Shown here piece after piece: positions 1 through 15,215 of a stretch of 64,000 nt of DNA. The stretch is from NCBI GenBank assembly GCA_034509495.1, contig CM067513.1, forward strand, positions 17,684,547-17,748,546. The letters run 5' to 3'. Under the pieces are notes generated by a model. That model saw only the letters and a program-made list of their open reading frames with translations, was not told the DNA's origin and did not search any database. Position numbers and translations under genes: made by a program. Origin of the DNA: Acestrorhynchus altus. Taxonomy: Eukaryota; Chordata; Actinopteri; Characiformes; Acestrorhynchidae. Every line of letters begins with the position of its first letter. The first letter of the stretch is position 1.

Positions 1-202
1 AGGACACCATTATATGTGTCTCACATGTTGCTTGTTGCAAGACATACTGAGAAAAACTTATTCTGTATGTGTAGGTCAATAAATATTGGCAATATAAGTC
101 TAAATTTGTATAATTTATTTTTTGTGTATCTTCCCTCGAAATGACATTGCAATCTGACACTTCTGGGTGCAACTATTTGTGCAACTATTTTGATGATGAG
201 TT

Positions 203-253
203 TATATTATATTATATTATATTATATTATATTATATTATATTATATTATATT
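203..253. repeat. (ATATT)n pentanucleotide microsatellite
   Basis: About ten perfect 5-bp units. Confidence 0.9.
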
Positions 254-2210
<1,957 letters not shown>

Positions 2211-2570
2211 AAGATATATGTATACATTGAGACCCCTACCCATATGTAAAAATGAAAAATGACTGTATGGTCAGGTCTTAAGATGAACGAAGTCCAACCT
2301 CCTCTTTATATATCAACATCGATATAAATGCCAGGTATGTTGCCCAGTCCTAGAGTAAAACTAGATGGGAATTATTTGACTTTACTACTGTTTTACTACT
2401 ATCTGATTTTCTTTTGAGATTTCATTTTCCATAGAGGTCGACTGAAGATGCCTGTTCTAACTATTAAAGAACTGTGGGACTGTGATATGTGGGACAGTTG
2501 ATATGGAGACATTTGTGTACGTTATTAAGAGATGTGAGCATCTCTGGACATGGACATCTTCATGCAGACG

Positions 2571-2581
2571 TGCGTGTGTGT

Positions 2582-2634
<53 letters not shown>
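2571..2634. repeat. (TG)n microsatellite
   Basis: Nearly pure TG with one interruption. A shorter TG run follows at about 2739-2753. Confidence 0.9.
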
Positions 2635-2637
<3 letters not shown>

Positions 2638-3399
2638 ATGATATGTCTTTGTGATTGTGTATGCAGGTTTTGGGGGGTAGGCAGCACTCGCCCTTTCCTC
2701 AGACGTGCCGTCATTGCAGCCAATGACATCACCCAGTCTGTGTGTGTGTGTGTCTGAAGAAATCTCGCCCGTCTCATCCTGTTAGTAGTCCTGTCCTCCA
2801 TAGTCATTCTGGACAGAGGGCTGAAGTAGGTCAGGTAGGAGCAAAGCAGGTGGCCATAGACACCCGAGCAGGGTGAAGAAAACTCCACCGTCCGCAGGGG
2901 GTCAACAGTCCAGTACTGCTAATCCCATCTAAAGCAGGGGGAGTTGATAGCACCCAGGTGTGAAGAGCCCCTCTGCAGCCCATGATTACAGTTCCCCCAG
3001 CACCAGTCTGCATGACAATAGAAGTGTGAGTGGGACGGGGGCTTTGTGGGTAAGCTGTGAAAACACAAAGACAAAAGAGGAGTGGAGGGAGGGAGAGGAT
3101 GCAGGGAAAGAATGAGAGAGCAACTGAGTGTGAATGAGGGAGGAGAATATGTTAAAGTTACCATATAATGTGCAGGGCAATGATACAGTATGGGACTTCA
3201 CTGAAATAGCTCTGAAAAGTAATTCAACCAGTTACACAACACTAGATATTACTGCACTGAAGAAAGTGTTCATTTAAACCTACAGGTTTGAAATGTGAAT
3301 AAAAAGTGGTTGCACAAAAATAAATATCTATATTGTGCCAATAAAGGTTGCCTCTGTAAGTTTAACTTTTTATTTGTTCAGATAAGCCTTCAATGAGAA

Positions 3400-4085
3400 C
3401 TGACATCAATATACATTAACAAAACTTGTCACTGTCCAATGAAAATGACCAATAAAGACAAAATAAAGACAAACAGAAATCCCCTAAAATTACTGTAAAT
3501 CCCTAATTTTACTTCCATTTAAAGTTAATATTATTTTTCCCTCTCATGTAAAGTCATCACTTTGGAGATACACATTTTTCATTGGACAGTGACAATAACA
3601 AGAATTAACATGAATAAATTCACTAAACCAGATAAATATCTACATTGACAAAAGCAGCTTTTATAATAAGCTTTTAAAATAAATATTTATGTATGTTAAT
3701 ATAAGTTGCCATGAAATACTTATGTAGGTGTTTTGTAGCCACACTATGTCACTGTAAATCAAATAAACAAAAAACAACAGGTGCTTAAATTTCTAAAAAT
3801 TTTGTTTTCATACTGCATTAAAATATTGTTATTGAATATGTATTTAATATAGAAAATTACCAGATCAAGATCTTATTACATTTTAAGTTCAGTGAACTCT
3901 ACAATGAAAAATATGTATCTCCAAAAAGGCAACTTTATAAGAGAAAGCAAAAATATTCTTAACTTTAAATGGAAGTTTATGTAAAATAAGAGTAATTAAC
4001 AGTCATTTTTGAGCATTTCTATTGCCCTTTTCAGCCACAATTATTTACAAAGTGTACATAGTAGCTACATGGTTCTAACCATTTA
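3400..4085. repeat. Inverted pair of an AT-rich interspersed repeat
   Basis: The forward unit lies at about 3400-3600 and the inverted unit at about 3905-4085. They share ACTTCCATTTAAAGTTAA / TTAACTTTAAATGGAAGT and GGAGATACA / TGTATCTCC. Within the forward unit, TTGTCACTGTCCAATGAAAA (3426-3445) and TTTTCATTGGACAGTGACAA are perfect 20-bp inverted repeats, suggesting a MITE. Confidence 0.65.
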
Positions 4086-4089
4086 AATA

Positions 4090-6229
4090 ATAAAAAACAA
4101 TCATTATTATGATATAATTATGATTATTTGCTTAATATTTTTTTCCCACAAAAGGCACATTAAATATACTATGTTAATTTTTTTCAATGTGTTATATTAT
4201 AGAAATAAATATGAATCGTCTCTAAAATGTGCAGAAAGTTTTGATTCCAAGTTTAATAACATAACTAAAAGTGAACAACACAGAAAACGCTCAAATAAAA
4301 TGTTACTAAAATATCATTTTTAAGTTGTATTGTAACAGACATTCAAGAATACTTGAAAAAACATCTATGTAATATATGTAAAAGTAAGAAACATATTTGA
4401 AAATATATGACAATGGAAATTGTATATTATCATAAGATATATCATATATATCATATAAGGGAATTCAAATATTGTGAAAAAGATACATTTTTGTTTATAA
4501 ATTCATTCAAATGTGTAAACTGTCATATTTAACATTCATTATGTGTAAAATGAAATATTTCAAAAATTAAAAAAAAAAAAAAAGAAATCCAGTATCTGAA
4601 AAGAATACATTTTTCATAATGTTGAGTTTGAATAAATTATCAATCAGAAAGTAAAAACAAATGAAATATAAAAAAGTTGTACCTGTTTTTTGCAGATTCT
4701 TTCAAGACAGCCCAAACTTGCAGTGAAGCATCAGAGAGTAATTCATACTGGAAAATCATAAATCATAAAATTTATAACTGCTTTTAGAAGCTCCTGTTAT
4801 TAAAATCCAATATAATAAAGCATTTTTTATTACCTGAGATGTTGGTCAAGTTGGTCCTGAACAAATAATTTCAAGTTTTGGGCTGCTATGACAAGCAGTT
4901 TTAGAGATTGGCATGGATCCACGAGGAAAAATCAGCCAAAAAAATTAAGACTGCCTGAATTTCTGAATACATTTTGTCACAGTAATAAGCTATATTATAC
5001 AATGTCATATTTTTTTTTTTGATTCTCAACTTATAGACACCAATCTGCAACTTTTTTGTTCAGAAATCTAGTCTGAATATTGAATGTGAAGTCTCCATAT
5101 TCAAAAATAAGTAAAACAAAATTGTTTGATAACAACTTGATCACTTTCATCAAGATTTTAAACTTCTGATAGTGTGTACACATCAAGTAATTACATATTT
5201 AAGAAGCCAAAGGCCTTCCATAAAGATATCATCATATCTTATGACTCTCTCATGTAATTACTGTGTTATTACAAAAAAAGAGGCAATGATAAAAACACAC
5301 AAAAACACACAACTTGTGTAGCTAGGGCTCAATGGGCTCTACAGTCAAGCTTACTGCAGGAGGTCTTCATGACTAATGACCTCATCAGTTGACAATGTTG
5401 GTAAGCACACATGTCAACATTCAGTCTTTCATTCTGAGTTTTAAGAAATAGATATAGTATAGTATTTATAGTATAATATCTACAATATTAACATTATAAA
5501 ATGGAAGATACCACCAACAAACTGGAGAAGCAAGCAAAAAAATTATTTACAGGTACCAACAATCAAGTGAAATAAATGTGAATGTAGACTGAGAGCAGAC
5601 TATAGCATGACATCATGACCCATGCTGGAGCAATGCATATCCAATGAATGGAGCAGACTTGTAATGGTTTAAAATTAGTAGCTGAGAGATAACAGCATGG
5701 TCACTGAGTCATTCAGGGTGAGGGGGTGTCATTCAGGTTTAGTCCTTTTGGGGAGGAATGTGCTCATTCAGTCCCCAGTACAACAGATTGAGGCAACAAA
5801 GGAGCAATCGCATGCAAGATTAAATTTCTGTTCTCTGACCTCACTGTAGCACATAACAAGCGACATACAGCATACAACATACTTCTCCATAAAGATAGAA
5901 GATAGAAAATGATAAATGATAAAAATGTATAGTTTTTTTTAAGATTATTGCTTAATTTTGTTTGCAAATAAACATATTGCTGATGTATCAACAGATCTTT
6001 AAACATTGTCAAAATTTCAGTAATGGATTGAAATGGCTCAAAATAAAGTTACTTTCATTTGTAGTGAAACTTGCTTTTTTTATTTGTTGTACTGTAACAA
6101 CACATTTCCTTCAAATTAGAGAACTGTTTTCAGTTAAAGCTGTTCATTAACCCTTTAAACCCTAAAGGTCTTATGTGGACCTATACTTCAATTCATCTCC
6201 ATCAAACCATGTAAGTCATGTATTAGATT
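4090..6229. other. AT-rich intergenic DNA
   Basis: Very AT-rich with an A15 run near 4568. No gene was recognised. Confidence 0.6.
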
Positions 6230-7030
6230 TAAGTAATTACTGAATGGTTCATAGTAGAATCTGTATCATTTGTTGTGGAGAGATAATCATTATTTGAAAA
6301 TACTGAACCGTTTAGAGTAGTTAGAGAAGCATTTACTGTAGGTACTGTTTCATTTACTGTATATATACTGAACCTTTTATAGTAGATAGAAATCATTTAT
6401 TGTAAATAGAGAAAAAATTACAGTAGATACTTAACCATTTGTAGTGGATACAGAATCACTTATTGTACAGTAGATACTAAACTATTTACTGTACACACTG
6501 AACCATTTATAGTAGATATGCATTTATTGTAGATACTGAATCATTTGTTGTAGATACTGAATCATTTATAGTAAACAGAAAGTAATTTATTGTAGATACT
6601 GAATCATTTACTGTAGATACTGAATCATTTTTGGGAGAAAAAAATATTGTAGATACTGAATCATTTACTGTAGATACTGAATCATTTTTGGGAGAAAAAA
6701 ATATTGTAGATACTGAATCGTATATGTCATTTTTGTTGCCTTATGTACAGTACAGAAATGAATTTGAATGTAAACATTTGTATTTGTTCAAAAAAGGAGG
6801 GTTTTACTGTGTATACAATACAATGCACTATAGTAAATAACCTTTTTTGCAGATACTGAATCGTTCATAGTAGGATCATTTAGCACTGGATCATTTATAG
6901 TAGATAGTGAATGACTTATTGTAGACAGTGAATAATTTATTGTAAATACTGAATTATTTATAATAGACACTGAATAATTTATTCTATAAAGTGAATGATT
7001 TACTGTAGCTGCTACATTATTTATAATAGA
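6230..7030. repeat. Degenerate minisatellite, unit about 21 bp
   Basis: The unit ATTTATTGTAGATACTGAATC recurs with substitutions and small indels for about 800 bp. A 57-bp higher-order unit is duplicated almost exactly at 6601-6657 and 6658-6714. The apparent peptide repeats here (DTESF) are translations of the satellite, not a gene. Confidence 0.85.
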
Positions 7031-7342
7031 CTACTCTTTAAGATTACTACATATTAATTATTTGTAGAAGTTTCAGGTCTTCAAATGAAGACTAAAGGGG
7101 TAAATTAAATAAAATACTTTTATACCTAACTTCATACTGGATTACAAACCATTAAAGGCATCAGTAAATTGAACCTTTGTTATTAATATTTACACACCAA
7201 TGAACCTTTTGAAGTTGTTTATTCTGAGCTTATGATGACACTGTTCATCAGATGACCAAAGACTTGCGGGATGTTTCAGAAGTTCAAAAGCAAAGCAACC
7301 CCAATAGCCCAAACTGGGTGGGGGACTTCACAGCAGGGAAAC

Positions 7343-7383
7343 TGTGTGTGTGTGTGTGTGTGTGTGTCTGTGTGTGTGTGTGT
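7343..7383. repeat. (TG)n microsatellite
   Basis: TG tract with one C interruption. Confidence 0.9.
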
Positions 7384-10286
7384 GGGAGATGTGGTTGAAG
7401 GCATTCCAGGGAGGTGATGTCATCAGTGCTGGCCTGAGACCAGCTGCAGGTGGCCAGGGTCTCTTTAGAAACCCAGTGTCAGCATGTTAGCATTAGAGTC
7501 TGAATAGAGCAGCTTAAGAGAGCAGGTTAGAGGTGAGGGACACCCTGCTGAGTAGAGCTTTTATAGACAGGCATTCAGTGTGTTCACACAGGCCTAATGC
7601 CCAGGTGTAGAATTTGGATTCCACAGAAGAGTCCTGATGGAGCTCATTCATATTCAGACACCTTCAATGAGTACATTTGGCTCCAGAGAATGGGCAGGGT
7701 GCATTTACTATAGAGCAATATGCTTTGTTATTTCTGCCCTTGTGTCAAAGTGCAATGTAATATGTAAACAATATGGAAACTGTTAACTGAGCTAATTGTG
7801 ATGAATGTGGTACACCTGCAGAGTCAGAGTCAGATTTCATATACATATAATTTCCTTACATGTAAAATGACATAGTTCATACTTTTTAGGTTGATCAGGA
7901 TGACATAGCTCAGGAGAAATCATACATTATTACAATATTTAAATTCAGGTTTGACAAGAAACCAGCATCAAAATTAAAACAAAATCTTGAACATTTTGAA
8001 ATACATCACTTTAAATGTAATATAAATAAGAAATGACAGTTACAATTTCTGAATTATTTTATATATTAAAAAACTTTTTACAATATTACATTTTTTTTAC
8101 AGACATAATAATATTTAGTAGTTTGTTTCAATTCTGTGTAAACATGCATTGCAATTGGGTTCAATGTAGAACAGTGTTTTATTTAGTAAAGAAAATGCAA
8201 TTCCCTGAACAATATTTGGCTTTTGTGCAAAATCAATACTTGAAATGGCTCTGAAGGCAGCTCTGCCTCTAACACAGATCAATCAAAAATAGTTCAGAGA
8301 ATAACCAGTTAAAATAACCAGTAAGCAGAGTTATAGAAATGTGTATCTGTGTGTGCAATTCCATTTGAATAAATTCAGTTCAATTAAAGAAATTATTTTC
8401 ATATGGTGTTGATTTCTCAGAAGTCTGTCTAGAAAATTAGCTAGCTTCAAGGGCCATCAGTCCACAACTTCTATGCAATCTTTTCTTTACTGCATGATCA
8501 TATGGAGAGTACCGTGATGTTTTCAAGTTTTCACACTAAAAGGCACATCTTCACTTCCATTATGTGATCACAGTTTTCATGCAGAAAATTCTAATGTTCA
8601 GTAGTCAAGTTTGCATTCTTGACAGTTTTGTTGTATAACATTTCATAAATAGTTTACTAACAAAACAAGCAACAAAAGAGAATGCTGGCTTAGACGCTAG
8701 CTAGATAATGTTCCAGGCCATTTTCTGAGAAGCCATAAAAGCCATATAAAAAGATTTTTTAAACCCCAAATTCTCAAACTGAACTTTTTATTCACATATA
8801 AAGTTCTGAGAATAAGATACACTTTTTTGGAGCTCCGCCCACTGGTTCTTTTAATTGGTTATTCTCTGAACCAATTGATTTGTTCTACCTCAGAGGTGTC
8901 GCTGCCTACAGAACCGTTTTGTGTAGTGATTTTGCATACAAGCCAATATTAATGTTCATATTCTCCATGAAAAACAGGACAATCATTAGGATAAAATGAT
9001 ACAAACTCCTACTCTTCTGAATCATATGAAAAACACACATGACTCTCACTGTGACTTTCATGTTTGTGTAAACCTGCACAGAATCACTTTCCTTTGCCAG
9101 CTGAGCTGCAAACTGAGGTGACTTAACCCCACTGGTAAGATCACTTAACCCCTTCCCAATGAGTTGGGAAAACAATGCCATGTAAAAGTGTGTATGTCTG
9201 CTTCAGGTCACTCCAAAGACAACGTTGTTAAACATAACCAAACACATAACTGTTTGATCATTCATTCTGTTATGCACAAAAATCAGACTTTAAAGAAATT
9301 AAAGAAATTCAACTCTTTTAATTTAGTTAAAATGTAACTAATTCAGTTCATCTTTAAACTTAACACAGCTCCAATGCTTATATTTAGAGGCGGCTTCAGC
9401 CCCCGACTGCACCCAGCAGTGATGACAACAAGATTGTTTTGTTAGCGAGCTGCTTTCTATTGCTGCTGACATGAACACTTGTCAAACTCCTTTCATGTTG
9501 TGTTGTCGACACTGCTCATTAAGGCTTAGCCCTTCTGCTGCTCTCGCGCTCACTTTCTCTACTTCATACACACAGACACACATGAGATTAGTTTACACAA
9601 AAAAAAGGCACAACAAGTTCAAAGAGAAATGATCTGATTTGCAGGACATCTGACATTATAGAGGGGCCAAGAACATTTTCTCCAATGTATCGAGTGTTTG
9701 CAAACGGGGGGAGGTGTTTTTCTCTAAACTGAAGCTTCATGGTCGCTCAGATCACATTCGTCTGTTCTTCAATCAATACTCCTGCTTTCATCTGCCTCCT
9801 TAGGAGGCTTTCCACCCCCTATTCACGCACACTCACACACACTTATTAGTGCAGCTGATGAAGGCTGGCATGTCTTTACAGATTGAGGATGCTGTAGCCA
9901 GGGGCCACGGTGCACAGCCAGAGTATAGGTTCTGAAATCATTCTTCTCTTTTCCATGGGAATGCAGAAGGGTTCTGTTGAAGAATGAAGCAGAAGGCCAA
10001 GAGTTCACTCCACATGCAGTATTGATAGGAATCTGTATGTTTCTACACATTAATATTGGATCACTCCTGCACCCCATGCCTGCTATTGTGCCATCCAATA
10101 GTTTTTTTAGTCAAAAAGGGTGAGACAGGGTCATCGATGCCTCCCTTACTGAGGAGAGCAGCCAATTACAAAGCACAGAACAAAAGCTGAAAGACAGTTC
10201 AGACACGGAACCATCAAACGGCATGGTGGCTTCCAGCAGAGAGGAGGAGCTATTGATTGGGACTGGGACTGAGTCCAGAACTGATG

Positions 10287-10288
<2 letters not shown>
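7384..10288. other. Intergenic DNA, no feature recognised
   Basis: Unique sequence with short frames of chance length. The 9.37-9.80 kb part is less AT-rich but shows no coding similarity. Confidence 0.55.

Positions 10289-10360
<72 letters not shown>
10289..10360. repeat. (CA)n microsatellite
   Basis: About 36 uninterrupted CA units. Confidence 0.95.
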
Positions 10361-10362
<2 letters not shown>

Positions 10363-11562
10363 CACACACACAGACGCACATGTTTTCCCTTTCATCTTAT
10401 GAACTTTCTCACCTTCGAGATGAGTAGACGCATGCTGAGTGGTTAGCCAGTTTGGGGATCAGGTGGGCCAGAGCCCCAGGCTATATTCAGTACCCATAGA
10501 GGTGTGAGGTGTACAAAGATGTATGAACCAGGCACAGGCAGACCTACATCATGAGCTGGGAAGTAAAACTTCACGGTGGGAATTACAAGGTTAAGCTCAT
10601 GTCCCACACAAAACCAGGGAGACTACTGGAGAAACTTTTAGCTGATGTGTTTGGACTTTGTCTCTTATTTCTTGCTTTTTGGCTTTCCCTACATTGAGCC
10701 AAAGGATACACTTTACACATGCATTTCTGGACAAACAGAGATACGGAACCATCGCTGAAAGTTATAGAAACATGTCACCTGAAGTGGTAGAATTATATAC
10801 ACATATGTAAAAATGACTTGGGTTACACACTGTTATGCAGTTCTTGTAAGCGCTGTCCTGTATGCTTTACCAAAGTTATATAGTGCAGTAGAGACCCTGT
10901 TCTCCCTATTACATTCAGTGGAGAATCACAACAATCCCGAAGCTGCTGTTTAAAGGTAAAATGCTACGTAATGCTGCTATTTCACCAGGATGCTCACAGT
11001 CATGTTCACCATGAAATTTGCAGTAAACATGATGAGACATCTAGGCAACATAAAAGCAACATTTACTCACTTGAAACTCTTTAAATCTCTAAAAGCAAAT
11101 GTGTTTTGACATATTTTAACTTCTTTTCAAACATGAACTGCAGTTCTGATAATGTTATCAGCTGGGGGTTTAAGTCGCCTTATTATATCACTTTCCAACC
11201 ATATCACATTGTGGCTAGTTTTAGTTGTAAGGGTTTATTAATGTAAGGCTACAGATATTAAGAAAATGTAAATAAGCCAAAGCAGTTAAGCCTGAAGATG
11301 TTCTCAAATTATGTAAACTGGGTAAGATGTCATTCTTATGCTTTATAAATTTACAGATTGCCCATGCACATAAAAAATGGGATTTCACAAATTTTTCAAA
11401 AACTGTGTACATATTTTGTATGTGTTTGGGTCATTCAGTAAGTAAGATGTACACAAACATATTGTAAGTCATGTGAAATGGTGCACTATTGAGAAATTTC
11501 TTTCGTCAGTTGTGGAGACTGGAACCATGGCTCGCAATTTCTACAACGTAAAATAATGGTGT

Positions 11563-11800
11563 GGCTGGGTGATATATATGAATTTTTAAATTGCTATTGG
11601 GATATAAACAGAACACGATATGGGCTCAGATGATATTGTTTATATTGTTTTTAACAGTTTTTAAAGAATGTTTTGTTTCAATCTTGCGGAACCATGAAAT
11701 CTTTTTTACTCTGCTCCACCCCTGCTCTCAGCTCCTGCTCCTCTACTCTGCTCCCCTACACTCCATTCACACTCTCATGTACACACTACTGAGAGGGCTT
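11563..11800 (+). mobile_element. Dispersed DNA-transposon fragment (GGCTGGGCGATAT-ended family)
   Basis: GTGGCTGGGTGATATATATG, TATTGGGATATAAACAGAACACGATATGGGCTCAG and CTCTGCTCCACCCCTGCTCTCAGC align in order with the copy at 52.45 kb. The 5' end fits a family common in teleosts. Confidence 0.6.
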
Positions 11801-12084
11801 AAGACTTAGTTTATACAGAAGAAATCATGATGAAATTTTAATAACTTTAAATATATTTAAAAAATGGAAGAAGGATATAATGAGGTGTCCTGATTTTTCC
11901 AGATTGTATTTTTCACATTATAAATTGTATTGAATATCATATATTGCCATTCAGCTAAAATATATCAGGATATGATTTTTATGAAAAAATCTGGATTTCA
12001 TATAAAGTGGTATTCATTACATGTGAAGACATCATTAGTAACATCATCAGTGACTAAAGACTGATCAGTATAATTTATAGCTGA

Positions 12085-12425
12085 TGAGAATCAGAAATTA
12101 TTTCCTTAGAATTATTAGAATATTTAATTTTGAGTTTGAATAAATTACTAATTGGACATTGTCAAGAAGACTTCAATATACGTAATAAATTACTGCTCTC
12201 TATGTATCTAACTTTTTGTCCATTTTTAGTTTTGGTATGAACCCTGTAGCTGCTCTGTACACCGTATAAATAATTCTGGATGAACAAACCAATAGAAATG
12301 CTCTAGAATTACTGTTAATTACCCTTATATTACATTAACTTCTATTCAAAGTTAAGAGCATTTTGGCTTTCTCCTGTTAAATTACCATTTTGGATATACA
12401 TGTTTGAAGTACACTTTTTATATAT
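12085..12425 (+). repeat. Forward copy of the AT-rich interspersed repeat
   Basis: TTTGAGTTTGAATAAATTACTAATTGGACATTGTC, AATAGAAATGCTCTAGAATTACTG, TATTCAAAGTTAAGAGC and TTTTGGATATACATG match the 3.4-4.1 kb copies. This is the longest continuous copy. Confidence 0.6.
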
Positions 12426-12859
12426 GATATATATGAAATCCTTGGGAACTGTTTTGGCTTGTAATGGTCTTTATGGTCTCTATATATATATAGCCCTCCA
12501 CCCTGAGTACTTTTAAAGAAATAGGTTTCAGCTTCAATCCCTCTCTGTTATTAAATAATGTTTTTTTGGTTGGATATTTTTCTGTGATGTAGCTTTAAGA
12601 GTCCTTAAACGTGTGTGTCAGGTTCTTATGACCACTGTTGTGAGCAATTCTGACTGAGTTTAACTATTATGTTCACATGAAGTTCTGAATGACTTAATTT
12701 ACGTATTACATGTTAACAATTTACATACAGTAAAGTCTTGTACAATATGTAGAGTGCCCTTAAAAAAAGAATCACTTATTGTCAGTGTTTATTACTCTCT
12801 ATATATGTTACTGAAATGACAATTGCAATTGCAAATTGAATTACATAATTTATAATTTA

Positions 12860-13405
12860 TATTTACATTTACGGTAAATATAGAATGGAAACCTCGATAC
12901 ACAATGTTCAGCACATTACACTCAATCACACAAGACGTAGTATAATTATAAGCCTAAGAGATGAGTCTTCAGTTGGTGTTTAAAGACAGTGGGTGACTCA
13001 ACTGTTCAGGCACCTAGGGGAAGTTTGTTCCACCACATTAGTGCCATGAAGAAAGAGTCTGGATGCTTGTCTTCCATGCATCTTGAAGGATGGTGGGTGA
13101 AGCCAAGCTGTACTTGGTGCTTGAAGGTTACTGATGGTACAAGTTTTGATCATTGCCTTCAAATATGGAGGCATTGTAAGCCAGCATCAAGGTTTTGAAT
13201 CTGATGTTTGGCTACAGGAAGTTAGTGAAGAGAACACAGCAGAGGAGTTACATGGCTAAACTTAGGAACACTGAAGATGAGCTGTGCTGCTGCATTCTGG
13301 ATCAGTCTCAAGGGTCTGTTGCTGCACATAGAAAGGCCAGCCAGAGGGAAGTTTCAGTAGTCTTGAGATGATGAGAAACTGAACAAGCACTGGAGTTGCC
13401 TCTCT
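12860..13405 (-). mobile_element. L2-clade LINE 3' fragment, antisense
   Basis: The block order AGATGAGTCTTCAGTTGG..GTTTAAAGACAG, GGAAGTTTGTTCCACCA, AAGAAAGAGTCTGGATGC and CATCAAGGTTTTGAATCTGATG matches the 26.2 kb copy, where the minus strand encodes a LINE reverse-transcriptase C-terminus. It extends further 5' into the ORF (CTGCTGCATTCTGGATCAGTC). Frame breaks are present. It is bounded on the right by an (AAT)n tract. Confidence 0.75.
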
Positions 13406-13419
13406 AGAGAGAAAAAATA

Positions 13420-13435
13420 CAATAATAATAATAAC

Positions 13436-13517
<82 letters not shown>
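13420..13517. repeat. (AAT)n microsatellite
   Basis: About 32 trinucleotide units with one early interruption, at the right edge of the L2 fragment. Confidence 0.95.
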
Positions 13518-13518
<1 letters not shown>

Positions 13519-13659
13519 CTATTCTGATTACTATGAGAGCAGTATAGATCATTTTAACAGTGGAAATATATCTGCTGACAATAGGATCAGCTATGGGAAG
13601 CATCAACAGCTGAACATTTGAACTTATTTAATCCTATTAATATACACTCAATCACAGTT

Positions 13660-14170
13660 TAATGATAATGTTGATACTCTCGACCTCAATCATCTCCTGT
13701 AATGTGATGTGTAATGACTATTTAGCTGATTAATTAAAGAATGTAATTGTTTTAAGTTAATCTTATTTATTTTACTTGAGTGAGGATAAAATGAATATGA
13801 AACAGAGCTCAGGGCTAATTAGCAGAACATTTAGTCTCTCCTCGTTGTCACGGTTAATTCAAAATTTTAAGTGTTTGTTCATTTCGCTTTGAGACCTGAA
13901 TCCAGATATGCTGTGATACTGTGGGTGACCGAGAGCTTACTTTAAAACACAAAGCAAATAAATGACCTCTTAGTCTACGTTAATGAAACAGGCTTGTGAA
14001 GGCCACACTCACACACTAGAGTGCCTTTGATGATGGATTTGTTTTTCATCCACGCGTGTATTGATCGCCCTTCTGATAGAACAGCTCACTTCAAAGGGGC
14101 TTAACTTCACTTCTGTTGCCTCATGACCCAAGAATGTGGTCGTGCACTCGAATCTTTAATGCCTTGAGCC
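13660..14170. other. Non-repetitive intergenic DNA with homeodomain-type motifs
   Basis: No coding frame or mobile element was recognised. CTGATTAATTAAAG, GGCTAATTAGCAG and ACGGTTAATTC give a run of TAATTA-like cores, as often seen in conserved non-coding elements. Function is not established. Confidence 0.25.
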
Positions 14171-14175
14171 CCATA

Positions 14176-14196
14176 ACACACACACACAGACACACA

Positions 14197-14241
<45 letters not shown>

Positions 14242-14253
14242 ACACACACACAC
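14176..14253. repeat. Interrupted (CA)n microsatellite
   Basis: CA tract with CAGA and CTCA interruptions. Confidence 0.9.
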
Positions 14254-14667
14254 TGAAAGAGAAGGTGAGGAAGTTCATAAGATGGAAGTAGTAAGGGTGG
14301 GAGGAGTGTGCATGTATGTGTCTGCCTGCATTTATGTGTGTATGCTGGTGTGCTACTGCTTGTTGTATATTAACAAAGTATTACCAGACTTACTGTGACC
14401 AAGGAGAAGACAACCCCCCTCCTCTCTCCTCCCCTAGGATAAGCTGTCCCTATCTATTCTCAGCACATTTACAGAATGTCTATGACCTAATTAAGTCTGA
14501 AATTTCTTTTGTTGGATCACTTTCCTGGCATTTATTATTATTTATTTATTCCCTGGGAAATGTTTTGAAGGCAGTTGATCAGTAGATAATTTACTTGGTG
14601 ATTATTATTTATTACTCATAAACAGATTACTTATATTGTAATAGCAATCTATTTATAGTCACACAAT

Positions 14668-14765
14668 CAGGCATAACATTAAAACCAGCTGCTAAATAAT
14701 GTGTAGGTCCTTGTTATGTCATCAAATCAGCTCTGACCCATCAAGTCGTGGTCTCCACAAGAGTC
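14668..14765. mobile_element. End fragment of the ATAACATTAAAACCAC Tc1 family
   Basis: CAATCAGGCATAACATTAAAACCAGC, then ATAATGTGTAGGTCCTTG and CAGCTCTGACCCATCAAG, match the terminal 100 bp of the same family as the 53.0 kb element. Only one end is present. Confidence 0.65.
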
Positions 14766-14944
14766 TAATTGCTGTGTAGTTTAAAACACACTTATGACTA
14801 GTAAAGTAATTTAAGATGTTTTCGATTAAAGAACAATTCAAGATGCATCTGGATCAGAGCTGGGAAATCTAGGTCCCCAGGTTGTTCCGAATGCCAGTAG
14901 TGGGAGCCTAGGAGCGGGAAATGCCATCTGTCCATAACACTGCT

Positions 14945-15215
14945 TTACAGAAATGAATCTTCAGTTAGCATTTGGAACCACCTGAGAGCCAGGATAAAGA
15001 AGACTCTAGATACTTGTCTTCCATTTGTCTTCAAGGATGGTCAAACCAAGTGGTACATGAATCTTTTAGATCTCTTGTTACAGATTGGGGTTTGTTCATT
15101 GAGCATTGGGGTTTAAGCATCAGGTAGGGAGCGGCTGGTCCATAATTTTGCTTTGTTGACCAGGGTCAGGGTTTTAAATCGGATGCGGGGAGCTACACAA
15201 AGCCAGTCAGGAAGG
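14945..15215 (-). mobile_element. Degraded antisense L2-clade LINE fragment
   Basis: AATGAATCTTCAGTTAGCATTTGG, CTAGATACTTGTCTTCCATTTGTC, GAGCGGCTGGTCCATAATTTTG and GGGTTTTAAATCGGATGCGGG follow the order of the 12.9 and 26.2 kb copies, with more substitutions and a small insertion. Confidence 0.65.

Noticed and set aside
2457..2888. 143-codon frame with a long HTHT stretch
   Set aside because: The frame is carried by a TG/CA microsatellite and is not conserved coding sequence. The same applies to similar frames at 1831, 10111, 22542, 28265 and 47691.
6631..6840. Peptide repeat frame (DTESF units)
   Set aside because: It is a translation of the 21-bp minisatellite; period and mutation pattern are not codon-based.
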